From a bacterium DOLZORAL124_38_8 (GTDB taxonomy: Bacteria; Patescibacteriota; Gracilibacteria; UBA4473), in NCBI GenBank assembly GCA_002747745.1, contig PDQG01000003.1, positions 1 through 38,683 of the forward strand: a stretch of DNA of 38,683 nucleotides, written 5' to 3'. The position numbers were made by a program, and so were the translations under genes. The notes below the pieces were generated by a model. The model ran no database searches. It was not told the DNA's origin and worked only from the letters and a program-made list of their open reading frames with translations. Below, in pieces: positions 22,976-30,561 of the stretch. Positions within the stretch are counted from its first letter, which is position 1, and every line of letters starts with the position of its first letter.

Positions 22976-25219
22976 ATGACTGATACTGGTTTAAATCAAA
23001 CAAATCAAGCAAACAATTTGGCCTCTAATACTCCGTCCGTTGGATCTGGGGTGGTAGCCGAAGTTCAAAAAGCACAAACACAAGCGGCACCACAACCAGT
23101 TCAAACACCGCCGACGCCTGTTTCGTCAAACGCAAATCAAACCCCAACTCCAACAGCAGAAACGCCGAAAATTGGTATTACGATTAAAAATACGGAGAAA
23201 AAAGGTTCGCCGATGTTTGGGTTTTTAGAAAATATTAAACAAAAATGGCAAGCACACGTTGATAAAAACAAGCAAATAGCGGCGGCGAGAAAGAATAAGT
23301 CAGTGGCGCCTGTTGCTGGCGGAATTCCCGTCGGGGCTGCGGCGGCTAGTGCTACTCCGATGGTGGCCTCAAACAATGCGGCTACAAATGAAAATGAACA
23401 AATATTACAAGATTTGTTTGAGAATTTTGATCCGAAAACGGATAAGAAAAAATTGAATAAAAAATTACGCGCCAAAATTATCGAAGCCGAAAAGTTGTAT
23501 CAATCTGGAGTGTCGGATATTAAAGATTTGATTGCGCCGAGTTCGTTGGAAGTAAAGCCAACGCATATGAAACTTAATGGTTTGGCAACGAAAAGCTATT
23601 TTGTGTTCTCGTATCCGCGGTATTTAGAAACCAATTGGTTAAATCCGATTATTAATTTTGAAGCCACGATGGATATGTCATTGTTCGTGTATCCGATTGA
23701 ATCGGCTCGAATGATGAAAATTTTGCGAAAAAAGGTGGCCGAAATGCAATCGACCCGACGAATCCAAGCCAAAAAAGGAGCGGTGAATGATGTGTCGTTG
23801 GATACGGCTTTGGAAGATGCCGAAAGTTTGCGAATTAGTTTGCAGCGCGGAACCGAGCGTTTTTTTCAAGTCGGGATTTATCTAACGATTTACGCTGAAA
23901 ATGAAGAAAAATTGAAAGTTTTAGGAAAACAACTTGAAACATTATTAGGGGGGCAACTCGTTATGATTCGAGCGGCGGATTTTCAATGCGAACGAGCCTT
24001 TGAATCAACTCTGCCACAATGTACCGATATGCTTGATATTGTGCGAAATATGAACACGGGGCCGTTGTCAACCACTTTTCCGTTTGTATCAAATGATTTA
24101 ACTTCGAGCGAAGGGATTTTGTATGGGTTAAATCGGCATAATAATTCGTTGATTATTTTTGATCGTTTCAAGATGGAAAATGCCAACCAAGTGGTATTCG
24201 CCAAATCCGGAGCGGGGAAGTCGTACGCGGTAAAACTGGATATTTTACGGTCATTGATGATGGGAACTGATGTGATTGTTTTGGATCCAGAAAACGAATA
24301 CGAAGAATTATCACGCACGGTGGGGGGGAGTTATGTGCATATTTCGCTTAATTCACCGCACCGAATTAATCCGTTTGATTTGCCCGCGCCTATTGAGGGC
24401 GAAGACGAACCAGTGGGAGACGCTCTGCGAGAAAATGTGATTAATATTTCGGGTTTGATGAATTTGATGTTGGGAAAACTAAATCCTACCGAACAAGGAA
24501 TTGTGGATCGAGCTATTTTGCAAGCGTATTCATTGAAAGGAATTACACAAACGACGGAAAATCCACACGAATACGAAATGCCAACGATGGTTGATTTGCA
24601 AAATATTTTGGAATCAATGGACGGTGGAAAAGATATGTCGGTGCGCTTAGAACGGTTTACTACCGGGACCTTCTCAGGATTGTTCTCCAAACAAACCAAT
24701 GTAGATTTAACCTCTGGTTTGGTGGTGTTCTGTATTCGAGATTTAGAAGAACAATTGCGTCCGATTGCGATGTTCTTATTGCTGAACTTTATTTGGGCCA
24801 AAGTTCGTTCTGAATTAAAAAAACGCTTATTGGTAGTAGATGAAGCGTGGAATATTGTGCAATATGAAGACTCAGGACGATTTTTGCATGGGCTAGTAAA
24901 ACGAGCCCGAAAATATTATTTAGGAATTACGACTATCACACAAGATGTTGAAGATTTCTTGGAATCTCCATGGGGAAAACCGATTATTACCAATTCGTCT
25001 ATTCAACTATTGCTTCGTCAATCGACGGTAGCCATTGAACGGTTAGAAAAGGTCTTTAATTTAACCACGCAAGAAAAAACACTGTTGTTAAATTCTGGGG
25101 TGGGGCAAGGATTGTTCTTTGCCGGCAATCAACATGTGGCGATTCAAGTTATTGCGTCGTATATGGAAGATAAAATTATTACCACTAATCCAGAAGAAGT
25201 GTTGGCACAACAAGGGTAA
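22976..25219 (+). CDS. VirB4/TraC-family secretion ATPase
   Basis: The 747-residue protein starts with about 75 disordered residues rich in Gln, Thr, Pro and Asn, then a basic helix (about 80-105) and an Ala/Gly-rich linker. The VirB4 N-terminal domain runs about 180-390. The ATPase core has Walker A (KSGAGKSYAVK, about 410), IVLDPENEYEEL (about 435) and Walker B LLVVDEAW (about 617), followed by TTITQDVEDFLES. VirB4 ATPases power type IV secretion and related DNA or protein export. No VirB6, PrgI, coupling protein or relaxase lies in the window, so an isolated ATPase gene, as often found in CPR genomes, or one linked to pili, is likely; this is inference. The next small gene follows after 26 bp. 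Confidence 0.85.
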   Translation: MTDTGLNQTNQANNLASNTPSVGSGVVAEVQKAQTQAAPQPVQTPPTPVSSNANQTPTPTAETPKIGITIKNTEKKGSPMFGFLENIKQKWQAHVDKNKQIAAARKNKSVAPVAGGIPVGAAAASATPMVASNNAATNENEQILQDLFENFDPKTDKKKLNKKLRAKIIEAEKLYQSGVSDIKDLIAPSSLEVKPTHMKLNGLATKSYFVFSYPRYLETNWLNPIINFEATMDMSLFVYPIESARMMKILRKKVAEMQSTRRIQAKKGAVNDVSLDTALEDAESLRISLQRGTERFFQVGIYLTIYAENEEKLKVLGKQLETLLGGQLVMIRAADFQCERAFESTLPQCTDMLDIVRNMNTGPLSTTFPFVSNDLTSSEGILYGLNRHNNSLIIFDRFKMENANQVVFAKSGAGKSYAVKLDILRSLMMGTDVIVLDPENEYEELSRTVGGSYVHISLNSPHRINPFDLPAPIEGEDEPVGDALRENVINISGLMNLMLGKLNPTEQGIVDRAILQAYSLKGITQTTENPHEYEMPTMVDLQNILESMDGGKDMSVRLERFTTGTFSGLFSKQTNVDLTSGLVVFCIRDLEEQLRPIAMFLLLNFIWAKVRSELKKRLLVVDEAWNIVQYEDSGRFLHGLVKRARKYYLGITTITQDVEDFLESPWGKPIITNSSIQLLLRQSTVAIERLEKVFNLTTQEKTLLLNSGVGQGLFFAGNQHVAIQVIASYMEDKIITTNPEEVLAQQG

Positions 25220-25229
25220 AATTTAAATT

Positions 25230-25235
25230 TATAAT
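25230..25235 (+). promoter_or_regulatory. -10 like element just upstream of the 108-aa gene
   Basis: TATAAT ends 10 nt before ATG 25246, the same spacing as at other apparently leaderless genes here. No well-placed -35 was found, so read-through from the VirB4 gene may be the main source. Confidence 0.3.
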
Positions 25236-25245
25236 ATAAAGTAGT

Positions 25246-25572
25246 ATGGCAATGAATATTGGACTGGTATCGGATAAATATATAAAACAGCACGCGGGTG
25301 CAGTGTATCAGAAGGAAGATGTTCCCAAATCAGAAGAACGTCAGCGTATTTTGGGAGTAATTCCTGATATGATTGGAGAACCTAAAAACTCGGTTAATGT
25401 TTATGCTGATTTGGTGGAAAATAAAGTTTATTATGTGATTACGAGTTTAACGGTTGAGTCGAAAGATCATCTTCGGACAGATGAGCCTGTTAAAAAATTT
25501 TTGGATGAGTATTCCGATGCAGAATTAGTTGATTTGTCGGGGTTAAAGTTTATTAAAAAAGTTTATATATAA
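25246..25572 (+). CDS. Small protein of unknown function (108 aa), VirB4 partner by position
   Basis: I do not recognise this family. The protein is soluble, charged and of mixed alpha/beta character, with no signal peptide, membrane segment or cysteine. A central stretch (SVNVYADLVENKVYYVITSL) has alternating hydrophobic residues typical of two beta strands, and the C-terminus (LVDLSGLKFIKKVYI) likely forms another strand. It starts 26 bp after the VirB4-like gene on the same strand, so co-expression is likely. Start choice between ATG 25246 and ATG 25252 is open, and nothing downstream in the same direction shares the operon. It could be an accessory factor of the ATPase; this is a guess from position. 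Confidence 0.6.
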   Translation: MAMNIGLVSDKYIKQHAGAVYQKEDVPKSEERQRILGVIPDMIGEPKNSVNVYADLVENKVYYVITSLTVESKDHLRTDEPVKKFLDEYSDAELVDLSGLKFIKKVYI

Positions 25573-25656
25573 AGACGGAGGTTTTTTGGTGCTTGTTTGA
25601 GGATAATTTTTTGTGGTGTGTTTTTTGGTTTTGAGTTAATTATCAAATAACTTTCC

Positions 25657-25725
25657 TGTCATTCTGGCTGGTCTAGAATCTAAAAGTAGTTTTAAGAGAT
25701 TCCCGCCTGCGCGGGAATGAGGTTT
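25657..25725 (+). repeat. Palindromic interspersed repeat, copy A
   Basis: Two adjacent inverted repeats: ATTCTGG ... CTAGAAT and ATTCCCGC-CT-GCGCGGGAAT, joined by an A/T-rich linker. Nearly the same 68 bp recur at 25921, 33736 and 38095, all between genes. The arrangement is REP-like. Confidence 0.9.
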
Positions 25726-25765
25726 GCTTGTCGACTTGTAAACTCGTAAACTTGTTAACTTTTCT

Positions 25766-25813
25766 AAAGGAGACCCCGTCATTTTTCAGACACACCTTGG
25801 ACGGGGAGGAGAT
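25766..25813 (+). repeat. Second-type palindromic repeat, copy 1
   Basis: AAAGGAGACCCCGTCAT ... GACGGGGAGG, with CCCCGTC and GACGGGG forming a 7-bp stem. The same unit follows copy C at 33843, at a similar distance, so the two palindromes behave as a composite element. Confidence 0.85.
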
Positions 25814-25920
25814 ACTTTCGTTTCGTCCAGTGAGACTTTGAATATGACGAAATCTCCGAATTTTTTCTCCCTTTAATGTAAGGGGAGACTAAGATGGGTT
25901 ATATTTTGAAAAATTTTTTC

Positions 25921-25988
25921 GTCATTCTGGCTTGTCCAGAATCCAAAAGCTGTTTTAAAAGATTCCCGCCTGCGCAGGAATGAGATTT
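25921..25988 (+). repeat. Palindromic interspersed repeat, copy B
   Basis: Same element as copy A, with a perfect ATTCTGG/CCAGAAT first stem. The second stem carries one base change (GCGCAGGAA) that breaks a pair. It is not followed by the CCCCGTC unit but by tRNA-Arg. Confidence 0.88.
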
Positions 25989-26026
25989 GGTGGTGGTAAA
26001 TTTAATGAGTAGATGGAATTGTCATT

Positions 26027-26100
26027 TGGTATCCTCGTCCAGAATTGAACTGGAATCTTAACCTTAGGAGGGTTCTGTTCTTCCATTGAACTACGAGGAT
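26027..26100 (-). tRNA. tRNA-Arg (anticodon CCT)
   Basis: Minus-strand cloverleaf: acceptor ATCCTCG/CGAGGAT, D-stem GTTC/GAAC, anticodon stem GAACC/GGTTA with loop CTCCTAA, T-stem TCCAG/CTGGA, discriminator A and encoded CCA. Anticodon CCT reads AGG. The outermost anticodon-stem pair (27-43) is a G-A mismatch. Confidence 0.93.
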
Positions 26101-26242
26101 AGCTGGTTTTGAAGGGACGGAAAAATCAAATAAAATTTTACGAATGTTTGGTGGTTGTGCAAGTTTCCCCAATGTTATTTAGGGACAAAAAAATTATTGA
26201 CTCGCATATTGGTCAATTAGTTTAGCTTGAAACAAAAAGTGG

Positions 26243-26317
26243 TGGTATCCCCGCCAAGAATCGAACTTGGATCTTGACCTTAGAAGGGTCCTATTCTATC
26301 CATTGAACCACGGGGAC
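26243..26317 (-). tRNA. tRNA-Arg (anticodon TCT)
   Basis: Minus-strand cloverleaf: acceptor GTCCCCG/CGGGGAT (first pair G-T), D-stem GTTC/GAAT, anticodon stem GGACC/GGTCA with loop CTTCTAA, T-stem CCAAG/CTTGG with loop TTCGATT, discriminator A and encoded CCA. Anticodon TCT reads AGA. It lies 142 bp upstream of the CCT tRNA on the same strand and has the same G-A mismatch at 27-43. Confidence 0.94.
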
Positions 26318-26430
26318 GAGGCCTAACGTTATTTTAGAAATTAAAAAAAAACTCACAATGTTTTTTTTACTTTTTGAATTTATAGTACAATTTGGGGCGA
26401 AAAAAATACTTTTGATGTACCTTTTTAATC

Positions 26431-27069
26431 ATGAAAGATTCATTTTTACAACTTAATCAAGCGCGTCGAGCGGTGCATTTTTATCAATCGGGGGTTAAAT
26501 TATCGGATGAAGATATTAAAAATATTATTGAACCCGTGCGTTATACTCCGTCGGGCTACAATGCGCAGCCGTGGCAATTTGTGGTAGTGCGAGATGAGGA
26601 ACGTTTGGTGGAATTGCAAAAAATTGCCATGAACCAATCACACGTGACGGAGGCGGGAAATGTGATTATTGTGTTAGGTGATAAAAACTTTGGAGAGAAC
26701 GAAGCCGAACGGATTTTGGCCGAATGGCAAGAATATAAAAACTTGCCGCCTAATAAAGTGCATGGCTTAAAAACGTCTTTGTTAAAAAAACGAGAAGATT
26801 GGAAACAGCGAGAAATGATGTTGCGAAACGCGTCGTTGGCGGCGATGAATTTGTTATTATCGATTGAAGCGAACGGTTTTTGTGCTTGTCCAATGATGGG
26901 GATTAAGCAAATAGAATTGAAAAAATTCTTGAAATTACCAGAAAATATTTTGCCGGTGTTGTTTATTACGGTTGGGAAACCACATACGACGAAGAATGAC
27001 GGACAACCATTACCACGGAAAAAATTTGAAGAGCTGTGTTGGAATGAAACATTTGGAAACCATTTTTAG
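26431..27069 (+). CDS. Nitroreductase family protein
   Basis: The 212-residue product starts with a helix containing the family signature RRAVHFY (residues 12-18, usual form R-R-S-x-R-x-F). YTPSGYNAQPWQFVVV (about 37-52) is the FMN/substrate block typical of the nitroreductase fold. NASLAAMNLLLSIEANGFCACPMMG (about 132-156) matches the second conserved helix and the 'G-x-x-x-x-P-x-x-G' loop that closes over FMN, and LFITVGKP (about 182) is the family's C-terminal strand. Members are FMN-dependent NAD(P)H oxidoreductases acting on nitroaromatics, quinones or other small substrates; the physiological substrate cannot be deduced. A -10-like TACAAT at 26386-26391 lies upstream without a clear -35. 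Confidence 0.88.
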   Translation: MKDSFLQLNQARRAVHFYQSGVKLSDEDIKNIIEPVRYTPSGYNAQPWQFVVVRDEERLVELQKIAMNQSHVTEAGNVIIVLGDKNFGENEAERILAEWQEYKNLPPNKVHGLKTSLLKKREDWKQREMMLRNASLAAMNLLLSIEANGFCACPMMGIKQIELKKFLKLPENILPVLFITVGKPHTTKNDGQPLPRKKFEELCWNETFGNHF

Positions 27070-27118
27070 AGACCAACCTCTAATTTAAAAGATTTTGTAG
27101 TCATTCTTGTTTCTCGTG

Positions 27119-27892
27119 TTATAATTTTTCGCCTTCAATCCAGAAAACATCGTCTCGCCCTCGCCACCATGTAAGTTGTCGTTTGGCGTATTTGCGGTTT
27201 TTTTGTTGGTTGGTGGCTAAGGCCTCTTCGTAACTTATTTTTCCGTTTAAATAGTCGATTACTTCTTCGTTTCCAATACTAGTAAAAGCATTTTGGCTCA
27301 TATTAGGAAATTTTTTTTGTAAGAATTTTGTTTCCTCTATTAAACCGTTTTCAAACATATGTTGGGCTCGTTGGTTGAGTCGTTCGTATAAGGTCGCTCG
27401 GTGCCAGTGAATACCAATTTTTAGAACGGGAAATTTCGGGGGATTTTTTTTCGTGGATTTGGTTCCTTTTTCGCCAAAATCGTAATTTTCACTGATGGCA
27501 TCAAGCCACAGCATGGTTCCACCACACAAAATGGGAAGCGCCTGACGATTTTGAATGGCTTCAATCGTTTGAAAAGCATACTGCTGAAATTCCGCGGCGT
27601 TACAGGTTTTGTCTGGGTTTTTGAGGTCTAATCCGTGGTGCGGAATGCCTTGTTTTTCGGCTTCGGTTATTTTGGCTGATCCAATATCGATGTGTTTAAA
27701 TATTTGGCGTGAATCAACAGAAATAATTTCACACGGTTTTCCAAGTTTTTTGGTAAGGTGTTGTGCTATGCGGATAGAAAATCCAGTTTTGCCACTGGCG
27801 GTTGGACCGAGTATTTCTAGTACGCCGTTTGGATATTGGGTAAAAAAGGCTTCGATTTTTTCGGCAATTTGGGCAAAATAAGACGTATTCAT
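27119..27892 (-). CDS. miaA: tRNA dimethylallyltransferase
   Basis: The 257-residue protein has the P-loop GPTASGKT (residues 29-36), the family block ISVDSRQIFKHIDIGSAK (about 57-74), GIPHHGLDL (about 83) and GGTMLWLDAI (about 124). The C-terminal RKYAKRQLTWWRGR is the conserved 'tRNA-A37 reaching' end. MiaA adds a dimethylallyl group to A37 of tRNAs reading UNN codons. It is about 40-50 residues shorter than the usual 300-316, with the loss mainly in the helical insertion domain and C-terminus. A TATACA element ends about 11 nt before the ATG (27903-27908), suggesting a nearly leaderless mRNA. It converges on the nitroreductase. Confidence 0.93.
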   Translation of the reverse strand: MNTSYFAQIAEKIEAFFTQYPNGVLEILGPTASGKTGFSIRIAQHLTKKLGKPCEIISVDSRQIFKHIDIGSAKITEAEKQGIPHHGLDLKNPDKTCNAAEFQQYAFQTIEAIQNRQALPILCGGTMLWLDAISENYDFGEKGTKSTKKNPPKFPVLKIGIHWHRATLYERLNQRAQHMFENGLIEETKFLQKKFPNMSQNAFTSIGNEEVIDYLNGKISYEEALATNQQKNRKYAKRQLTWWRGRDDVFWIEGEKL

Positions 27893-27902
27893 CGGTGCCT
27901 AC

Positions 27903-27908
27903 TGTATA
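27903..27908 (-). promoter_or_regulatory. -10 element of miaA
   Basis: Minus-strand TATACA, placing transcription start near 27896, about 4 nt before ATG 27892. The -35 region is only A/T-rich. Confidence 0.35.
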
Positions 27909-27952
27909 ATTTTTTTTTAAAATGAAAATATTTTTTATTCAAGTGAGAATAG

Positions 27953-27981
27953 TGGAAAAAGTCTGGTAAATATGATACAAT
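27953..27981 (+). promoter_or_regulatory. Promoter of the TPR gene (leaderless)
   Basis: Extended -10 TGATACAAT (27973-27981) with a weak -35 TGGAAA (27953-27958) at 17 bp. Start near 27988, 3 nt before ATG 27991. Confidence 0.55.
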
Positions 27982-27990
27982 GGTGTTCAC

Positions 27991-28575
27991 ATGAAATATG
28001 AAAAATTTATTCTCGAATTATTAGAAACTGCCGAAGAGCAAAAGTTGGCAGGGAATCATGAAACGGCGATTAAAACTTGTCAGCAAATTGTTTTGCAGGA
28101 GCCACATTGTGCCGAAGCTTTTGAAGAAATGGGCGATAACTATATTTCTCTCCGGTTTTTGTCAAAAGCCGAAAAAGCCCTAAAACAAGCCATAAAAATA
28201 AATCCTCAAGCCTCAAATGCTCATTACTTGTTGGGGTTTTTATTTTCGTTACAAGAAGAATGGGGTAAATCAGTCGAACAATTACAAACCGCTGATGAAT
28301 TAATGCCGAATCATCCAGAAATTTTGCGGTGCATGGGGTGGTCTTGTTATAACCAAAATCGGCAATCTCAACGCGGAATTGCCATTTTGGAACGGTCAAA
28401 AAATTTATCACCAAATGATCCGAATGTGTTGTGTGATTTGGGGGTGTGTTATATGAATTCAAATCAACATTTAAAAGCGATTCCCTTGTTTGAGCAGGTG
28501 ATAAAATTGTCACCGAATACTGGTTTGGCTGAAGAATGTCAGCGATTTTTGAATATTTTGAAAGGGGTGCAATAA
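27991..28575 (+). CDS. Tetratricopeptide repeat protein
   Basis: The 194-residue soluble protein is built of five or so 34-residue TPR helical hairpins. Typical positions (small residue at 8 and 20, Pro near 32) are seen in repeats such as AGNHETAIKTCQQIVLQEPH (about 19), LSKAEKALKQAIKINPQ (about 54) and NQHLKAIPLFEQVIKLSPN (about 158). No signal peptide or membrane segment is present, so it probably acts in the cytoplasm as a protein-protein adaptor. Partners cannot be inferred: it is a single-gene unit with its own promoter, placing the ATG about 3 nt from the transcript start, and the next gene also has its own promoter. Confidence 0.88.
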   Translation: MKYEKFILELLETAEEQKLAGNHETAIKTCQQIVLQEPHCAEAFEEMGDNYISLRFLSKAEKALKQAIKINPQASNAHYLLGFLFSLQEEWGKSVEQLQTADELMPNHPEILRCMGWSCYNQNRQSQRGIAILERSKNLSPNDPNVLCDLGVCYMNSNQHLKAIPLFEQVIKLSPNTGLAEECQRFLNILKGVQ

Positions 28576-28581
28576 AAAAAA

Positions 28582-28610
28582 TTGACTTTTTGTTTTTTTG
28601 GTTTTATATT
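28582..28610 (+). promoter_or_regulatory. Promoter of the 88-aa gene
   Basis: TTGACT (28582-28587), 17-bp spacer, TATATT (28605-28610). Start near 28617, 28 nt before ATG 28645. Confidence 0.6.
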
Positions 28611-28644
28611 TATCTTGTTTTAATTTTATAAACTATTTTTTATT

Positions 28645-28911
28645 ATGAGTTTTGAAGCGGGATTAACGGAGGAAGAGCAAACAGCTATAGATGAGGCCAA
28701 GTCTTTAGTTGACGCAAATAAACGTGTTCTTGATTGGGATAAATATATGCGTATGGAAAATATATTGAATGGTTTAGATGCAGAAGCACTAGGCTATATA
28801 TGTTCTGGGGAATTTTTGGATTTATCTCCTGAAGTGCAGAAACAGATTCGTGAATTTAAGGAGTTGTATGATAAAGTGTTTGATATTAAGCGACGAGCAA
28901 AGGATCTATAG
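28645..28911 (+). CDS. Small acidic protein of unknown function (88 aa)
   Basis: I do not recognise a family. The protein is charged, predicted mostly helical, and lacks membrane segments or a signal peptide. It contains one cysteine (GYICSGEF) and a C-terminal basic patch (IKRRAKDL). A near-consensus promoter directly upstream (28582-28610) and a plausible amino-acid composition support a real gene. The gene ends 44 bp before the ftsX start and the ftsX promoter lies in that gap, so it is probably a separate unit. Confidence 0.6.
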   Translation: MSFEAGLTEEEQTAIDEAKSLVDANKRVLDWDKYMRMENILNGLDAEALGYICSGEFLDLSPEVQKQIREFKELYDKVFDIKRRAKDL

Positions 28912-28916
28912 AAACC

Positions 28917-28945
28917 TTGCATTGATGTATCGGGTTTGGTATGCT
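28917..28945 (+). promoter_or_regulatory. Promoter of ftsX-recO (extended -10, leaderless)
   Basis: TTGCAT (28917-28922), 17-bp spacer, TATGCT (28940-28945) with TGG before it as an extended -10. Start expected near 28952, 4 nt before ATG 28956. The upstream ATG at 28941 lies inside the -10. Confidence 0.55.
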
Positions 28946-28955
28946 TTTACCGAAC

Positions 28956-29816
28956 ATGAAACAAATACTCAACAATAAAACGTTCCGTTTGTGGCGACGC
29001 AGTGTCCGAGAGGGGATTTTGCAAATGTGGCGGAATAAGTTTTTATCCATTACCACGATTGGTTTGGGCGTGGTAATTTTGTTTTTATTAAATTTTGTCT
29101 TTGGCGTGTCATTTTTTGCGGATTACTCATTAAAAAATCTCGAATCACGGGCCGATTTTTTGGTGCCATTAGAATTGAAATACGATCCGTTTGAATACAA
29201 GTCTTTACAAAATGAGTTAGGGCAATTCTCATTAGTAACGAGTTTTCGAAAAGCTGAAACTTTTGGTGAATATGCCATTGAACCGAGACTTCATATTAAA
29301 TTTAACGACTTACAAGAAGTACCCGCTGTGTTTAAAGTATTAAAAAAGAAACGATATGAGGCGGTGGTAGCCGATTGGGACACCGAAGGCGAACGAGAAT
29401 TTTTGATTGTGGTAGAAAAACTCCTGACCGGCCGAACCATTTTGGAGAAAATTACGTTGGTTATGGGAAGCATTTTCCTAGTTGGTGGGGTGTTATTGGC
29501 TATCAATGCGTTTCAGATTATTTTGTTTTCTCGAAAACGAGAAATATTTGTGGCGCGATTAGTGGGGGCTGATCCGTGGTTTATTGTGTTGCCGTTTATT
29601 ATTGAAGGACTTTTGCTAGGATTTATGGCCTTTTTCTTAGGAGCGGTAGTGTTTACGGTGGCGTTAAAACAAGTAACGGTGTTGCCGGCGGGAGAGATTT
29701 TTGAATACCTCTTGTCGAATATTTGGATGCGTGAGTTTTGGTTATCTGGGGCTGTTGGTGGCCTGGGGGCTTGGATTGCTGCGCGAAAATATTTGTTTGG
29801 TCGATTAGAGAAATAG
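28956..29816 (+). CDS. ftsX: FtsX-like cell division permease
   Basis: From ATG 28956 the protein has 286 residues. A short cytoplasmic N-terminus rich in Arg/Trp (FRLWRRSVREGILQMWRNK) leads to the first membrane helix (about 34-56). An extracellular domain of about 115 residues follows, then three more membrane helices at about 168-190, 215-240 and 258-278: the four-helix FtsX topology. The cytoplasmic loop has FSRKREIFVARLVGADPWFI, the family's coupling motif ('R-x-E-I-x-x-x-x-x-x-G-A'). FtsX works with the ATPase FtsE to activate cell-wall hydrolases at division. No ftsE lies next to it, unlike in most bacteria. The frame could also start at ATG 28941, but that ATG lies within the promoter -10. 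recO follows after 3 bp. Confidence 0.85.
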   Translation: MKQILNNKTFRLWRRSVREGILQMWRNKFLSITTIGLGVVILFLLNFVFGVSFFADYSLKNLESRADFLVPLELKYDPFEYKSLQNELGQFSLVTSFRKAETFGEYAIEPRLHIKFNDLQEVPAVFKVLKKKRYEAVVADWDTEGEREFLIVVEKLLTGRTILEKITLVMGSIFLVGGVLLAINAFQIILFSRKREIFVARLVGADPWFIVLPFIIEGLLLGFMAFFLGAVVFTVALKQVTVLPAGEIFEYLLSNIWMREFWLSGAVGGLGAWIAARKYLFGRLEK

Positions 29817-29819
29817 CGT

Positions 29820-30473
29820 ATGGGCGAACAGAAAACGTTTGCGATTTTGTTGCAAAAAAAAATATTACCGAACGACGACGGCGTGTTGGAATTTTTTACG
29901 GAATCATTTGGTCGGATTACCGTATTTGCTCGAAAATTTGCCCGTTCGAAAAAACAGTCTGAAGTTGATTATTTTCGGGTATTAGAATTAGTTTTTTTTC
30001 AAGGAAGAAACTCAAAGACGTTACGAAGTGTAAGTACTCATACGGTGTTCCATGGTTTTACGGCTTCGTATGCCACTACCGAAGAAGGGTTTGAGTGGTT
30101 GCGTTATTTAACCATCAATTTTCCGATAGAAGAAGCGTATCCAGAATTTTTTCGGTTTTGTTGCCATCTGTTTCGGCGTTTTCACTCCGAATCGGCTTTA
30201 GTGTTTCGGTTGTATTTGGTTTTACAAATCTATCGAATGCACGGGTTTTTGCCGCGGTTTGATGCGGTGCGGTCTGATATTTATTATCATCCCATTTCAA
30301 AACAAATATCGGCACAGCCTTTGTCGGGGGCGGTGTTTTTTTCAAATCGTCAGCGTCAGGTGGCAGAGTTTTTACGACGTTCGGATTTGTCGGAGTTTTT
30401 AGAAAAATTTCAGCAGTTTTCTGAAACGGACTTACAGCCCTTAGACTTGCTTTTGCAAAAAATAGAACACTAA
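29820..30473 (+). CDS. recO: DNA repair protein RecO-like
   Basis: The 217-residue product begins with an OB-fold-like strand set: FAILLQKKILPNDDGVLEFFTESFGRITVFARKFARSKKQ matches the RecO pattern of 'A-I-V-L ... E-x-D ... F-T-x-x-x-G-x-x-x-x-x-A-K-G-x-R-x-x-x-S' in order and spacing (quoted here as features: Glu-Phe-Phe-Thr at about 23, Phe-Gly-Arg at about 30, Ala-Arg-Ser at about 41). A helical C-terminal domain follows, without the four-cysteine zinc site found in many RecO proteins. RecO loads RecA on single-stranded DNA with RecR. It begins 3 bp after ftsX, so the two share one mRNA. Confidence is limited because RecO is weakly conserved. Confidence 0.65.
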   Translation: MGEQKTFAILLQKKILPNDDGVLEFFTESFGRITVFARKFARSKKQSEVDYFRVLELVFFQGRNSKTLRSVSTHTVFHGFTASYATTEEGFEWLRYLTINFPIEEAYPEFFRFCCHLFRRFHSESALVFRLYLVLQIYRMHGFLPRFDAVRSDIYYHPISKQISAQPLSGAVFFSNRQRQVAEFLRRSDLSEFLEKFQQFSETDLQPLDLLLQKIEH

Positions 30474-30505
30474 AATGGTTCAGACTTTTTGACAATCAAA
30501 AAACT

Positions 30506-30537
30506 TTGACAATTTGGAGGAATTCCTTGAATATGAT
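30506..30537 (+). promoter_or_regulatory. Possible promoter of the VPKTG protein gene
   Basis: A perfect TTGACA (30506-30511) followed by TATGAT (30532-30537), but the spacer is 20 bp, longer than usual. A start near 30544 would give an 18-nt leader to ATG 30562. Confidence 0.35.
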
Positions 30538-30561
30538 ACTGATTTAAATCTTATTTATTCT

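Larger units (their letters stand above)
25573..26026. other. Gene-free stretch holding palindromic repeats
   Basis: No coding frame is convincing here. It holds two copies of the 68-bp palindromic element, one composite extension with a CCCCGTC/GACGGGG hairpin, and a further weak hairpin CTCCCTT/AAGGGGAG near 25869-25890. Confidence 0.7.

Noticed and set aside
22976..25572. Integrative conjugative element
   Set aside because: No relaxase, coupling protein, integrase or attachment repeats were found, only the ATPase.
25657..25988. CRISPR array
   Set aside because: The repeats are two copies with an irregular gap, are strongly palindromic in two parts and recur singly elsewhere; there are no regular spacers and no cas genes.
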